Below are positions 11,401 through 23,105 of a stretch of DNA of 64,000 nt, piece by piece. The notes beneath the pieces were generated by a model, which was given only the letters and a program-made list of their open reading frames with translations, did no database searches and had not been told where the DNA came from. The stretch's first letter is position 1; the number at the start of each line of letters is the position of its first letter. The DNA is from Balanoglossus misakiensis. Its lineage: Eukaryota > Hemichordata. A program made the translations under genes and the position numbers. The stretch lies in contig CM082578.2 of assembly GCA_040954595.2 (NCBI GenBank), positions 10,540,001 to 10,604,000 of the forward strand, in the 5' to 3' direction.

Positions 11401-14400
11401 CTACTCATTGGCCCCTATCACCCTACCAAGTTTCAGGCCCCTAGGTGCTGCCGTTTTCCAGATCTACCTGGCCGAATTTTGGAGAAGAAGAAGAAGAAGA
11501 ATAAGAAGAAATATTCCAACAATACCAATAGGGGCACAAGCCCGATAGGCTTGTGCCCCTAATGAAGAGATGATCACACCAGGCTATGGTGTCCCTCTTC
11601 AGTAACGATCTTAAAGGACTCCTTTTTCCACGGAAGGTTTTTTGTACGCAACTCACTCACCGTTGTGTAGTACTGCACATCTCTGTAGATATCAGTTCCT
11701 GGTATTCGTCCCAGAAGAGAGCAGTAGGGTTCCTGGGTCCTCCACACGACCACGAAGATGGAGAAGCCCACGCCAATCATCAGACCAATGTCAACATCGA
11801 ACAGAAACACTCCCAGGCAAGTTACCCACCACAGATTCTGCAAATGAACAGGTGATAAGTGGGAGATCAAAACGAAGGACAAAGTGATTGTTTCTACTTC
11901 AGGTGCTACGTATTCAGGGTTCTGATGCCATATGCGATCAATCATGATTCATGTTGCTCAGTTGTAACAATTAAACAAATACAGGCTATTTTTATTTTAC
12001 TTACGAAATCTATGACATCATATTTCCAGAGCTTTGGCAGATCAGTGAACTGTCTGAACATTCCCTTGAGAGAAACCACGATTATGGCAGCCAACGCAGC
12101 CTGTAAAAAAGTCACAGTGTTCAATTAATACTTCGTATCAGATCAATTTGAATGAAAGTTGTGACCTGTCAAACAGCAAGTTTGTTTAAATAAAAATGCT
12201 CTTCAGCTAAATTTATATAAATTCATTTATATACCTGAAGGATATTCACAGCTGAATACTGAAAGTGTGTCTTACCTTAGGGAGAGATTCAAAAAGAGGA
12301 GCTAAGACCAGCAATACCACCAAAATCAATCCGCTGTTTACTAGTCCTGCGATCTATTCACAAAAAACATGAATACTTAGTTCGAATGATCTTAAACGTA
12401 TATACTGAACAAGCAAGCTTTTTCGAACCATGGTGTCACACACGCACATACATTCTATTTCATGGCAAGTAAATGTACATGCAGCTTACTTACCTGAGAG
12501 GTGCCGCCACTGCTTTCCTGTACAAGACTACGAGACAGAGAGCAGCCGGACGGAAAGCAGGAAAAGAATGAACAGAATGTGTTTGTGCATCCGTACGCAA
12601 CCAGTTCCTGAAAACAATCCAATGGAAATATGTGTAATAACAGAGTACGTATGCCAGGCTCCAGCAGGTTAGAACATATATCTGAATGTCGTCAAGATGT
12701 GAAAGTGATAGTGAGAATACCAAATTTGCTGACAGAGTCCAAGTGGTGAATGTGAAAGGGTTGTGTTCTGGCGTCCCTGCAAGTGACAGTGTTGCATTGT
12801 TAACTCACCTGATTAGCATCAACTCTGTAGCTGTTTTTCTGTCCGAACAGCGAGGCCAAAGACACGGATACGGCAAATGCCACAATGCCTATTGCTAGGG
12901 CGTCGGTGATCAGCGACCCCATGTAGGTTGTTGAGGGTATTGTTGGTGTTGGTACTCTGTCGGTGTTCAAAGTAAAAAACACAGGAAATGCATCATTAAC
13001 ACAAGCGCGGTGTTTCTCTTTCTCTTTTGACATCGCGAAAATTTCATGTCGCGAAAATAACCTGTTTTACAGTATCTCGCACAGTCAAAAGATCCAAACC
13101 AACCCTGAGCATTCCTACCCTTGAGAAAAGCACTTTACTTTTTATCGCTTTTGGTAGGAACCCATAAACGTAGGCTCTGTCCGCCCCACGGGATGATGGA
13201 ATAAAGACAATCTACATGCTCTGCTGGAATCCAAACAAACACTATCACACTTACCCTGTTGGAATGTCACCGATCACCTCAACACCGTAATCATCCAAGC
13301 CTATCAGGTGTGATGCTAACGTCGCCAGAATTACCTGACCAAATAAAATATGCGTATAAAACAACAGATCCTTTTGTCTGCAGCATGCAGCTCACTCACT
13401 AGTTATGAGAAAGAAAAGTTCAGATGCAACGTTCACCTCTCCTGTCAAGGATGGTTTGTCTTAATATTCCGAGTCTATATAACAGTACAGTCGTACTGAC
13501 ACACTGTAAAAGTTTATCAGTGACCACTGACTTTTGCATCCAAAACAAAACAACTTTACCATCTAAAAATATATATGTTGTTTTTTGGGGGAGTATATGC
13601 AACTGCACAGAATTTGATCGACATATTGGCAAGTTTATGCAAATACGGAGGTACTCATATTTCAAGCACGCGGATGCTTACCACCATCATTTCCGATCCC
13701 AGAGGATATCCTCTCAGCTGTTTCTTGAATCTCCGCTCAACTTCTTTGATGACAATCAAAAGCACCACACAGCTGACTGACAACAGAACAGTGATGTAAT
13801 TGGTATGTGTGATATTCATCACAATGTCACGGTACACCTGTTAAAAAGAGATGTTGGATCGAAGATGAGTTGCTGGAATGTCAACTAAAAATTTGGTGAT
13901 GAGTGGATTTTATTTTGCAAATGTATGTATGTATGTATATCTATGGTCAAGAAAATACAATTCAGCAATGTTCCCACAGTTTGATCTAACTTTACAGTTT
14001 TAACTGTGGGGATTGGATCCATATACATTTTGACAAGAAACGGGTGAAAGATTTAAATTACTACTTACATAGATCAGTTTGAAAGGGCCACTGTACCTGG
14101 GGATGTCTAGTCCCAGCAGGTCATCCAGCTGACTGGAGAAGACCAGGAGTGCAGCCCCAGTGGTATAACCTCTGATGAATGGGTCCGACAAATAGATGGT
14201 GATCCAGCCGAGACGGAGAAAACCCATCAACATCTGGAAAATGTTGGACGAATATCTTATGTGGCACCAGTTTAAAGATTACAATTAGCGTCTTTACAAT
14301 GGGAGCATTATCAGACCACTGTGAAAGTTTCACTCGACTTGAGTTTCACCACCACTGCTTTCTATGGTAAAGTTGGACCTCTACTGAGCCCCTAACAACT

Positions 14401-15997
14401 TCTGTTCATGGATTCAGTGAAAATGCAGCAGAGCCAATCAGAAAGGGGCTCTCATGATGGCAATAATAGTAAATGTTTTAATGAAGACACTTTGTGAAAT
14501 GATCAGTGATTGGCTAATAATGTGTGTCTACATGTATGTGTGTGAGTGTGTGTAATTCTCTCACCTGGAACAATCCCGCAAGAAACGCCAAGGAAACAGC
14601 AGCCAATATCAGCTCTTCCTCCCTGTTCCATGTATCTGTGGCATCGGTCGTGTTCACTGATGTTTGATTGGCAACACCAGCTGGGACGGGACCTACGCCG
14701 GGCCCTTGGTGGGGCACCACTTTCTCAATGGCCGAACTCACCATCATGGCGATAACAGCAAACGTGCCTTCAAAAGTCAAATACGCAGAAATGTCAGATA
14801 TTGATTTCGTTGCGCCCATCAATAAAGGGCAGGGTAGGCTCATCTCATGTCTTCACAACATATAACAGATTACAATCACATTAAACAATGTCCTGAAAAG
14901 ACAGATGGCTACCGCCGCAGACAAACCTCTATAACACAAAGCCTGGGCCACTCAACAGTTTTCGGCTGAATGCTGCAGATTGTAAATGATCCATTCACTG
15001 GACCACGTTTTCTAGGAACTGTGATTGGACCTGTTTAGCTACTCACCCATGGCAAGCTCTCTGGATGTCCCCGTAAGGGCATAAACTATGGGTGTGAAGA
15101 AGGACAGGTATAGGCCATACACAGCCGGCACAGACGCCAATAATGCATAGGCCATGCCTACAGGTAGAATGAAAATTATGTAGAAAAGGTGAGAGGAATT
15201 TTCAAATTATTAGGAATATTCAAATTGATAAAGTTTTGCATTTTAACAGCCCTATTGCACAGGCTACACTAAGAAGACATAGTGGCCTCCATTCATACTT
15301 TTTCAAAACAATAGCAAATCATTAGCATAACAATTATGTAGATTGCCATGCAAATTAGCCACATGGGAAAACACTGGGCTTATTCTAGCCAAAGTCAAAC
15401 AGCTATGCATGAAACATGCGCAGTCACATTGACACAGGAAAAGGAGACTAATGGCACAGTCCTCTTAATGGATGTAGCTACCTGAGATTTAAGGCAACAC
15501 ACAATGTCCTAACACTTCTCACCTTGAGGTATGTTCATAACACACACAGTTACCCCTGAGATGACGTCGCCCAGCAACTGCTTCCTAATTCTGTACTTTG
15601 GCAGCCATTTTGTGATGGGGAACGTTCTCTTTATGCAGCTCGTGCAGCAATGTCTACTGCAAGTGCATCTGCTGAGTTTCCTCTTCAATCTCTGGCTGTA
15701 AGGGACGTACTCGTGCGGCGACTCTTTGTAAAGCGCCTGGAAAGACTGCTGTGTGTAGATGGGTCTCTGTACTCGGAAACTCTTGAACCGTTTCCCGCCA
15801 TCGTCACTCCCACTCTCCTTGTCTCCCTCGGGGGAGTCACTGACGTCTTTTATCTCTATGGGTACAGGAATGTGCACATCCCCTTCATCCCGGTCTGACT
15901 TGCTTTCTCCCTGCGACTTGATGGCTCTGCTCTTGCCAGCGTGACTGGAGTCCTCATCATCCTGTGTGCTTGAGCTGCCCTCTTTTGAGGTCATCAT
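8419..15997 (-). CDS. SLC26 family anion exchanger with STAS domain (SLC26A5/A6-like)
   Basis: Fifteen coding exons, minus strand: 15523-15997, 15047-15157, 14565-14767, 14069-14233, 13682-13837, 13255-13334, 12809-12956, 12494-12607, 12276-12353, 12005-12100, 11661-11837, 9900-10130, 9265-9640, 8800-8927, 8419-8547. They sum to 2667 nt (888 residues) with consistent phases. The start is the first in-frame ATG, at 15997 (MMTSKEG). Family hallmarks are the RPIYTQQSFQ N-terminus, VPAVYGLYLSFF, GTSRELAMGTFAV, and the transmembrane-10 stretch CFPSGCSLSRSLVQESSGG holding the anion-site serine and arginine. The cytoplasmic STAS domain reads KEVPGIKIFRMMSSLYYAN, then a basic and acidic loop (DDDDDDDIGIDD), then IIIDCGTFNFVDSSGL and LFVTIHDAVLYAI. 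It should sit in the plasma membrane and exchange chloride, bicarbonate or similar anions; exact substrates cannot be read here. The tail ends in TSF, a class I PDZ ligand. Confidence 0.93.
10290..11563 (+). mobile_element. Helitron-like nonautonomous insertion in SLC26 intron
   Basis: About 1.27 kb inside the intron between 10131 and 11660. It begins near TTAAAGCTGCAAGCAGCG (a short palindrome) and ends with a perfect 12-bp stem GGGGCACAAGCC / GGCTTGTGCCCC followed by TAAT, so the end reads CTAA before T, as in the CTRR|T rule of Helitrons. There is no transposase or helicase frame. Internal sub-repeats share 'accagacc(c/t)ctag' and 'aaggtcacc'-type words, and a GAA-rich tract lies near 11484. 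Both limits are approximate. Class is inferred from the 3' end only. Confidence 0.5.
14339..14398 (+). mobile_element. Fragment of the 94-bp TIR element
   Basis: GAGTTTCACCACCACTGC followed by TCTATGGTAAAGTTGGACCTCT matches the left half and core of the element at 7100-7193. The right end is missing. It lies in an SLC26 intron. Confidence 0.4.
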
Positions 15998-16001
15998 TTG
16001 A

Positions 16002-17253
16002 CCTTTCCAAAAATGCCAGTCTCCTTCTTGACCCTTCAGTCCTATTAGACTTCTTGTATGACCGATCACAGACAGATAAGTTAATTTTCCACCAATCCTC
16101 TTCAAACAATAAATATCTAAAGAAAGAAAGAAAGAAAAAATGAGCTTGTTTCAGACTCAAAACAATAACACTCAATGATGTCTATTTCTACTACTACTGC
16201 TACTAGTGGTAATGATAATAATTTTTCAAGAGTTTTATTAATTTCACACCAACTACCAATCCACCAATTGGAGATGGTCTGGAAAATTGATGAGATGGCA
16301 TTATTTTTTTTATTTGGGGGGGGGGGGGGGGAGGGGGGCAACTGCTTTCGCATTCTAGAGCCCTCTTTGGGGGATCTTTATTTCTAACTACATATTGACT
16401 TGTGCTATTTTTACATGAGCATGACTATTTCTGGTTCTGTGAATCAGTTTCCTTTGCATATACATGTAATTGTGTATATATATATATTTTTTCTTTCATA
16501 TTTCTGATGTAACTTCGGTGACTTAAAATACGTGAAAAGATGTGGCACAATATACTGAAAACACTTTTGAATCTGGACACGTTCCAAGCCATATACTAAC
16601 AAATGTGGCGTAATCCAGATTTAACCGGCTGTCCATCTCAATGTCATCTGAACGCGTCATGGCCACGTCAAGGTGACTGAATTTGCTGGCACCGGAAGTA
16701 ACTACGTTGATTCTCTGACCAAACAGTGATCTATAACCAACACAATTTCTGAATTTTAGTCCCACTGAGATAGCAATGACGTTCTGCTTTTCTGAGGACG
16801 TACTACTGGGACGAACTGGCGATGGATTACGTTCGGAAAAAAGTGGAAAGATCTGCGCCACTGTCAGTGTCACACGATCCTTGTAATCTTGCATACGCTT
16901 CGCCCGAAGGTTCAATGCCTGTTCCACTGCACTGTTTGTAGGGCAATTGCAGAATGCACGATATTACTTGAAAACAAGAACATCATATCACGGCCACGTT
17001 TTCCCTGAAACACTGTCCTCGGGAATCAGAAAGAATATATAAATGGCTATGCATACTTTGTCATTCAAGAAGAGACGTTGTTTTGAACAGTGACTGTGTT
17101 TTAGAAAGTGAGCGTGCACTTCGTTTGCCGCCTTGAGCAAGAGATACATAACACATGATGATGTGTAGTTTCGGAATTTATGTCGAGCATAACATTTCGA
17201 ATACAACATCTGTAATATTAACAAGTTCTTGAGAGCATAAAACCAACTTACAC
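16002..17253 (-). other. 5' untranslated exons of the SLC26 gene, with an overlapping upstream frame
   Basis: Upstream of the SLC26 coding start I infer two noncoding exons: one ending at 17253 (donor ATAGT|GTAAGT) and one at 16626-16931 (acceptor ctacaaacag, donor AGCCG|GTTAAA). The coding exon then starts at 16116 after tttctttag. Joined in this way, the SLC26 frame is closed upstream of ATG 15997, but a different frame stays open from an ATG in 16626-16931 through the junction and ends inside the first SLC26 coding exon. The intron also holds a poly(G) run near 16318-16337. Exon limits are predictions. Confidence 0.4.
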
Positions 17254-18487
17254 TATGGCGTTAGCTTTGTCAGTCCACTTCACGGGCGATTAACTCGTCA
17301 CTGAAAATTGCTGTCTGCTACTGCACTCCTGTTCGTCTGCTGAGTGACACGAACCGATGAGGACACCGATCGTTGTTTATGTTATGGCGCCCTCTCTCGT
17401 GAGCTATTTACTGCTTTCGGTCTACATCCACGCGGATAAGAACCTCGCTCTGATTGACAGCAGACCCTCCAGTTTGCATACGGAATAACATAGAATTCGC
17501 TCAATGGTAGGACCACGCAACTGTTTGGCTTACAAGAGGAAAAACTTTATAACTGATCGGATAAGAAGTTCGTTACATCTACACACGTTAATCTATTACC
17601 AACCTCCCTGGACACATATTGGTGGCCCCTCTCTTTCATCATCCAATATTGGAAAGTTGATTAGCTCGACCAACAATCTCCCTAATCTGCCTGAAATAAA
17701 CAGCATCATTGAACAAAGCTTGGAATGGCCTAGCAAAGATGACTCGACCTTTGAGGTGTTGACAACATGAAATGCATTAGGTCGACGGATGAAAATTGTT
17801 TTTGCTGAGACCTGAAATGCAAGCGATTATACATCTATGTATCATTCGAACCTGTAATAAACTTCAGGTACAGATCTATAGGTACGCAAATAGAGCAATT
17901 TATGTTAGGGCATTATGCGGTTCTTGGTGACTGCAGGTTGCCCGTGGGAAAGGTGTTTAGGTCAACGTATGTATTAAAGATCCATTGTCCGTTTTACAAT
18001 TGGGTAGAATACCGAGGGGTTACGATGCCACTTGCCTCTGCACAGTGATCAAGGAAGCTTCCCATCGTCGTTACGCACGCATTGGCACACCTTGTTCATC
18101 AACAAAGTCTACTCCGTTTATTGAAGTTTGTCTACCGGGTTTGCATACCAGCTGCCTGAGGAATCATTTAATACGCCACTGAAGTTGCCGTGAACAACCT
18201 CAAAGGAACGTTTGTTCGTGCGTCTGTGTATAAACCCTACAGCTGGTGGTGTTCGGTTTAATTGTGCTAGGTGAGAGATTGATTGAAATGTTGTACTGTA
18301 ATTTCACTTTCCAGTTGAAGACATAGCCTGTCACATTTAGCCTTAATCAGTCCTTAGAAAGTGAAACATTTCTTACTGCAGCCATTTCGACGTTATTTTC
18401 TTAACCGTTCATAATGTCGTTTTATATATTTGTTTCCTAACACAGATATCTCCCTATACACGGCCATCTTTCTTTGCACCGAATGCC
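17254..18487. other. Promoter flank shared by SLC26 and LRR-Ig receptor 1
   Basis: From about 17493 this DNA is duplicated at about 22031 and reads almost identically up to the receptor start, so it is the left part of the tandem duplication. A likely 3' splice site for the receptor 5' UTR is ttgtttcctaacacag just before 18447. No separate gene was recognised. Confidence 0.45.
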
Positions 18488-20295
18488 ATGGCTTGGATTA
18501 AATGGAAGTCTGCTCTGGCACTGTTTATTTTCTGTACGGCGATCTATGAAACGAGAGGCTGTCCAGCTGAATGCACCTGCAGTCATTATAGTGTCTATTG
18601 TAGTTCTAGATCTTTGACAGACATACCGTCAGACATTCCGTACGACGCTCGTCACTTGTACCTCAACTACAACAACATAACAGCAGTTCCACCTCGAGCG
18701 TTCAGTTCACTGTCACATTTGTATCGATTGAACCTCAACGACAATTCGATTTCGTCCATTTCGCACGAAGCGTTCCTTGGACTGACCAGTCTAATTTATT
18801 TACACCTCGACAACAACAGGCTGCACCGACCGCCGAACATTGATGCTCTTAATAGTCTGCGTACATTATCACTTTCTCATAACTACATTAACAGTTTTCC
18901 TAGCAACTACTTCAGTACATTAACTGATAGTGCCGGTAGAGTTCCTATTGAAACACTGGATCTCGGTTTTAACAACCTCAGCACGATTCCAAAATTTCAT
19001 TCTGGTTTCCAGAATGAAAGTTACGCCAAGTCTCGGATGAAGAGAGATATTACAACCGATGAAGTTGTAATCGTATTTAGCGAAAATCCCATTCGCTTAA
19101 TCGGCCCGGATGCGTTCAGCTGGACAGCTGCCACTAATGAATTTAGTAGTGCTGGTAATGAATTAATTTTACATCTTTCAGACATGGGTCTTGAGTTTGT
19201 TGATGATAGGGCTTTCAGGGGGTTAGATGCATTCGAATATTATACCATTTATCTCCAAAGAAATCGGCTATATACGTTAACAGAATCGGTTTTTTCTGCT
19301 ATATTATTTAATCGGACTACATATCCCCGTTGGATAGACGTCACCTTTCACCTCGGCGACAATCCGTGGGTATGTGACTGCCGCCTCAAACCACTGCGTC
19401 AATTCTTCGAACAAATCCGTTCAGTCTCCTTTGATGACTTGTTTTGCCAAATGCCACTGCAGTACGCTGGTGTTGAGTTCAGGGCCATGTCAGTTGAAAA
19501 TCTGAAATGCAGCCTTGAGTTTTTTGAGAACGTTATTTGGACTGATGAAGCAGAAGGTGATGCGATTGAACTGGAATGTAACGTTACCGGAATACCAGAA
19601 CCATCAGTGTATTGGATAAATCCAAACGGAGAGATACTTAACACAAGTATCGCGACCAACACCACAGACCAGTCCGAAGTTGCAATACTCTCTCACCAAG
19701 GCAACCTTCTGATAATGTCGGCGCAAACGAAACATTCTGGAACATATGTGTGCATCGCTACTAACCTGGGGGGCACCGCAGTTGCGGTGACCTTCTTAAA
19801 CGTTGAGTCCAAGTTCGCACTGCCGACAGCATACAGCAGCACGGATAGCATCGCCATCACCCCCGTCGTCAGCTCCAGATCTAACCAAGCATTTGTGGGA
19901 ATAGTGACTGGGGCCTTCCTCGGTGGTGTAGTGTTCTCTGCAGGTTTGGTGGCGGTAATCATGGTTGTTGCCAAAAGAATGAAACTCGGCAGCGAGACCA
20001 TGCAAGACAATCAAGCAGAGGGGAAGATGAGATTCAGTGACTTGAAAGAACTCTCTGGGAAGAAAGACGACAGCCAGGATGCAGGTGACAGTAGAACTGA
20101 TGGGAACGTAAATGAAGTCGCCGACATAACAGTCACTTGACACGCAGGATGACCCATATATTTGGCTGGAAGAGACAGGTCATAGTTTTGTATATTCGTG
20201 AATTTACAATACTCAATGTATTCAGCACGTTCGCCTTAAGTATATATTTAGCAGAAATATCATTTATGAATTTCCACCGCTTTTATGACCATTGG
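17493..20295 (+). repeat. Tandem duplication, unit A (LRR-Ig receptor 1)
   Basis: The segment from about 17493 to 20295 matches about 22031 to 25518, spanning upstream flank, coding sequence and 3' flank. The starts lie about 4.5 kb apart. Unit B differs by an ~85-bp insertion with a TATC microsatellite in the upstream part and by extra LRR modules in the gene. Confidence 0.85.
18488..20140 (+). CDS. LRR-Ig transmembrane receptor 1 (short form)
   Basis: A single coding exon of 550 residues from ATG 18488. Order of parts: signal peptide (about 1-24), cysteine-rich LRR N-cap (CPAECTCSHYSVYC), a few leucine-rich repeats (about 52-165), a nonstandard spacer with RMKR at 183-186 and more degenerate repeats, LRR C-cap (NPWVCDC, about 290-341), one I-set immunoglobulin domain (cysteines about 364 and 422, with SGTYVCIATN), a transmembrane helix (about 468-494) and a short hydrophilic tail. 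This LRRIG architecture is abundant in amphioxus and also occurs in vertebrate neuronal and immune surface proteins. It predicts a cell-surface recognition or adhesion receptor; the ligand is unknown. The tail shows no TIR or death domain. It is a close paralogue of the gene at 23106. Confidence 0.93.
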   Translation: MAWIKWKSALALFIFCTAIYETRGCPAECTCSHYSVYCSSRSLTDIPSDIPYDARHLYLNYNNITAVPPRAFSSLSHLYRLNLNDNSISSISHEAFLGLTSLIYLHLDNNRLHRPPNIDALNSLRTLSLSHNYINSFPSNYFSTLTDSAGRVPIETLDLGFNNLSTIPKFHSGFQNESYAKSRMKRDITTDEVVIVFSENPIRLIGPDAFSWTAATNEFSSAGNELILHLSDMGLEFVDDRAFRGLDAFEYYTIYLQRNRLYTLTESVFSAILFNRTTYPRWIDVTFHLGDNPWVCDCRLKPLRQFFEQIRSVSFDDLFCQMPLQYAGVEFRAMSVENLKCSLEFFENVIWTDEAEGDAIELECNVTGIPEPSVYWINPNGEILNTSIATNTTDQSEVAILSHQGNLLIMSAQTKHSGTYVCIATNLGGTAVAVTFLNVESKFALPTAYSSTDSIAITPVVSSRSNQAFVGIVTGAFLGGVVFSAGLVAVIMVVAKRMKLGSETMQDNQAEGKMRFSDLKELSGKKDDSQDAGDSRTDGNVNEVADITVT

Positions 20296-20446
20296 TCATA
20301 TCATAATACGCACTCGACTTTTCGAATTCTATGCCTTCCTTCCTTCTGATTCCAATGTTTTCTAAATATGATGGTTCAGCGACGGCATTGACAGTTACTT
20401 GTTAATCTACAAAATGAATGCATATATTCTCAACTAAAAAAAAACT

Positions 20447-20485
<39 letters not shown>

Positions 20486-22030
20486 GCCTGTCTGTTTGTT
20501 ATTCTACCGCACGGCAAGGCATTATAAAGGCAACATCCTCGAAATGATAATGACTAATTTTACAATGAAGTTTGCTCATCTTAATTTCAAATGATGTGGT
20601 GAGTTTAAATATTGTAAACCCCACTCAGTTCCCTGGGAAAGTTTAAGAATAACTTTTACTGACATTCGACAAAGATAGTGTGTTGATAGTATAATACGTT
20701 ATGATTACATTGCTACGCTCATGTTGAGAGTTAACAACGGTTTCATCTCTGCGTTAGATCATGTCACCACGTCCATGTTATAGATGGAAGTGATGACATA
20801 AATAAATTGGTTATATAACTTATATTATAATGAATGATCATATATCCAATAAGTATTCAATGATAGCATTTTTATACTTTTATCATTTGAAAAGTTGATT
20901 TAAACATTCAAATCCGCCTTTCCAGGATAGTTTATTAGCTCTGTACATTTTGTGTTACATATAACATTACAGGAGATGACAAGACATGACATGATATGGA
21001 CAAAAGTGAGGAAAATGCACTGGCATATGTGTATGCAATTTATTCATTAGTACAATAAAATGGTGAAGTCATCATTTTGAACCAAATGCACCACGACTCA
21101 CTAATTTCTTGCAACCCGAAATACCTACTATTGCCACCATTATCCCACATCTCGTGGCCACCACACAGATTTACACAGACAAGGAAGAGTATCTGTAGTT
21201 TTAGAAAGTTAGGTTTTTTTCACACCTCATCTCCGAAAGAACTCCTGTATCTGTACGGAGCACTTTGGGTCTGTGTTAAAACTGTCTCACTTATGTTTCA
21301 CTTCTTCCATGCCTCGAGGTTAGCGCAAAATAATGACACCGACTTAAGCTGAGCAACCGTGATAGCTTTTGGTATACAGTGAGACTTGTAAGGACCAGTT
21401 TCTTAGGCTACACGGAGAAGTTCACCGAACCCGGAAATACGACTGACATTAATATGGAAGCCTTTACTTGGGGGTGACCTTCGCAAACAAAAGGTACTTT
21501 GCTTTTTTAAAGGGCGTTGTTCATTTTAACCCACAGCACAATTAACATAGGCGTGGTCACAGAACCATGGCGTAATTACTGTACCAAAACATTTGCAGAT
21601 AGAGTCCAAAACGGTGCTACGGTGCTAATGACACGAGGAAGTTCAAGTGAACATACATCCAATAATTCCTCTTTGATACCGGAGGTTCTTTGTAGACATG
21701 GTAAATTCCTAATTTTGACATTGTGAATAGGAGACCTATTCAAAGATTGAGGTCTTTATAAAGGCTTTCAGAAACGTATTTTGCATATTAGAGGTGGCTA
21801 CGTGCAGCCAAGGAGGTACCAATGCGACCAACCGAAAACTTTATTCTTTGCGGTAAACAACCCAGACACCCGATGTTGACATGGGTTACTTGAGAATAAA
21901 GAGATTACCCTTTGTTTGCAACAATACAAATTCAAACGTTCAAGCTGACCTACCCCAACCCTTCCCCTATCCTCCTCTTTCATTGAGAGCTTCAAAATAT
22001 TTACACACAACTTTTATGGCGTAACTTTAA
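20141..22030. other. Intergenic DNA between the two LRR-Ig receptors
   Basis: No gene supported. It contains the 3' flank of receptor 1 (to about 20295) and a TCTG microsatellite at 20447-20497. Short open frames here lack splice or family support. Confidence 0.5.
20447..20497 (+). repeat. (TCTG)n microsatellite
   Basis: About twelve tandem TCTG units with one TGCC variant near the right end. Confidence 0.9.
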
Positions 22031-23105
22031 AAATTCGCTCAATGGTAGGACCAAGCAACTGTTTAGCTTGAGCGGAAAAACTTTATAACTGATCGGATAA
22101 GAATTTCGTTACATCTACACACGTTACGTCTATTAACAACCTCCCTGGACACATATTGGTGGCCCTTCTCTTTCATCATCCAATTGGAAAGTTGATTAGC
22201 TCGACCAACAATCTCCCTAATCTGCCTGAAATAAACAGCATCATTGAACAAAGCTTGGAATGGCCTAGCAAAGATGACTCGACCTTTGAGGTGTTGACAA
22301 CATGAAATGCATTAGGTCGACGGATGAAAATAGTTTTTGCTGAGACCTGAAATGCATGCGATTATACATCTATGTATCATTCAAACCTGTAATAAACTTC
22401 AGGTACAGATCTATAGGTACGCAAATAGAGCAATTTATGTTAGGACATTATGCGGTTCTTGGTGACTGCAGGTTGCCCGTGGGAAAGGTGTTTAGGTCAA
22501 CGTATGTATTAAGATCCATTGTCCATTTTACAATTGAGTCGAATGCCGAGGGGTTACGATGCCACTTGCCTCTGCTCAGTGATCAAGGAAGCTTCCCATC
22601 GTCGTTACGCACGCATTGGCACACCTTGTTTATCATCAAAGTCAACTCCGTTTATTGAAGTTTGTCTACCGGGTTTGTATACCAGCTGCCTGAGGAATCA
22701 TTTAATGCGCCACTGGATTTGCCGTGAACAACCTTAAAGCGACGTTTGTTCGTGCGTTTGCGAATAAACCCTATACAGCTGGTGGTGTTCGGTTTCATTG
22801 TGCTAGGTGAGAGATTGAATGAAATGTTGTACTGTAATTTCACTTTCCAGTATGTCTATCTATCTATCTATCTACCTTACTGGCCAACTTCAACATATTG
22901 AAGGCTTTGCCAGTGAGTGCACCTTAGTACAGTAGAAGACATAGCCTGTCACAATTAGCCTTAATCAGTCCCTAGAAAGTGAAATACTTCGTACTGCAGC
23001 CATTTCGACGTTATTCTCTTAACCGTTCATAATGTCGTTTTATATATTTGTTTCCTAACACAGATATCTCCCTACACTAGGCCATCTTTCTTTGCACCGA
23101 ATGCC

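Noticed and set aside
8419-15997. Calling the SLC26 gene prestin (SLC26A5)
   Set aside because: Shared motifs fit the A5/A6 group broadly; nothing visible proves motor function and the tail has a PDZ motif.
17985-18182. Short frame upstream of receptor 1, repeated at 22519-22737
   Set aside because: It is only carried along by the tandem duplication; the frame differs between the copies in length and has no domain.
19399-20143. Antisense open frames over LRR-Ig receptor 1 (and their copies at 24890-25429)
   Set aside because: They mirror the codon bias of the sense gene, are duplicated with it and carry no family signal.
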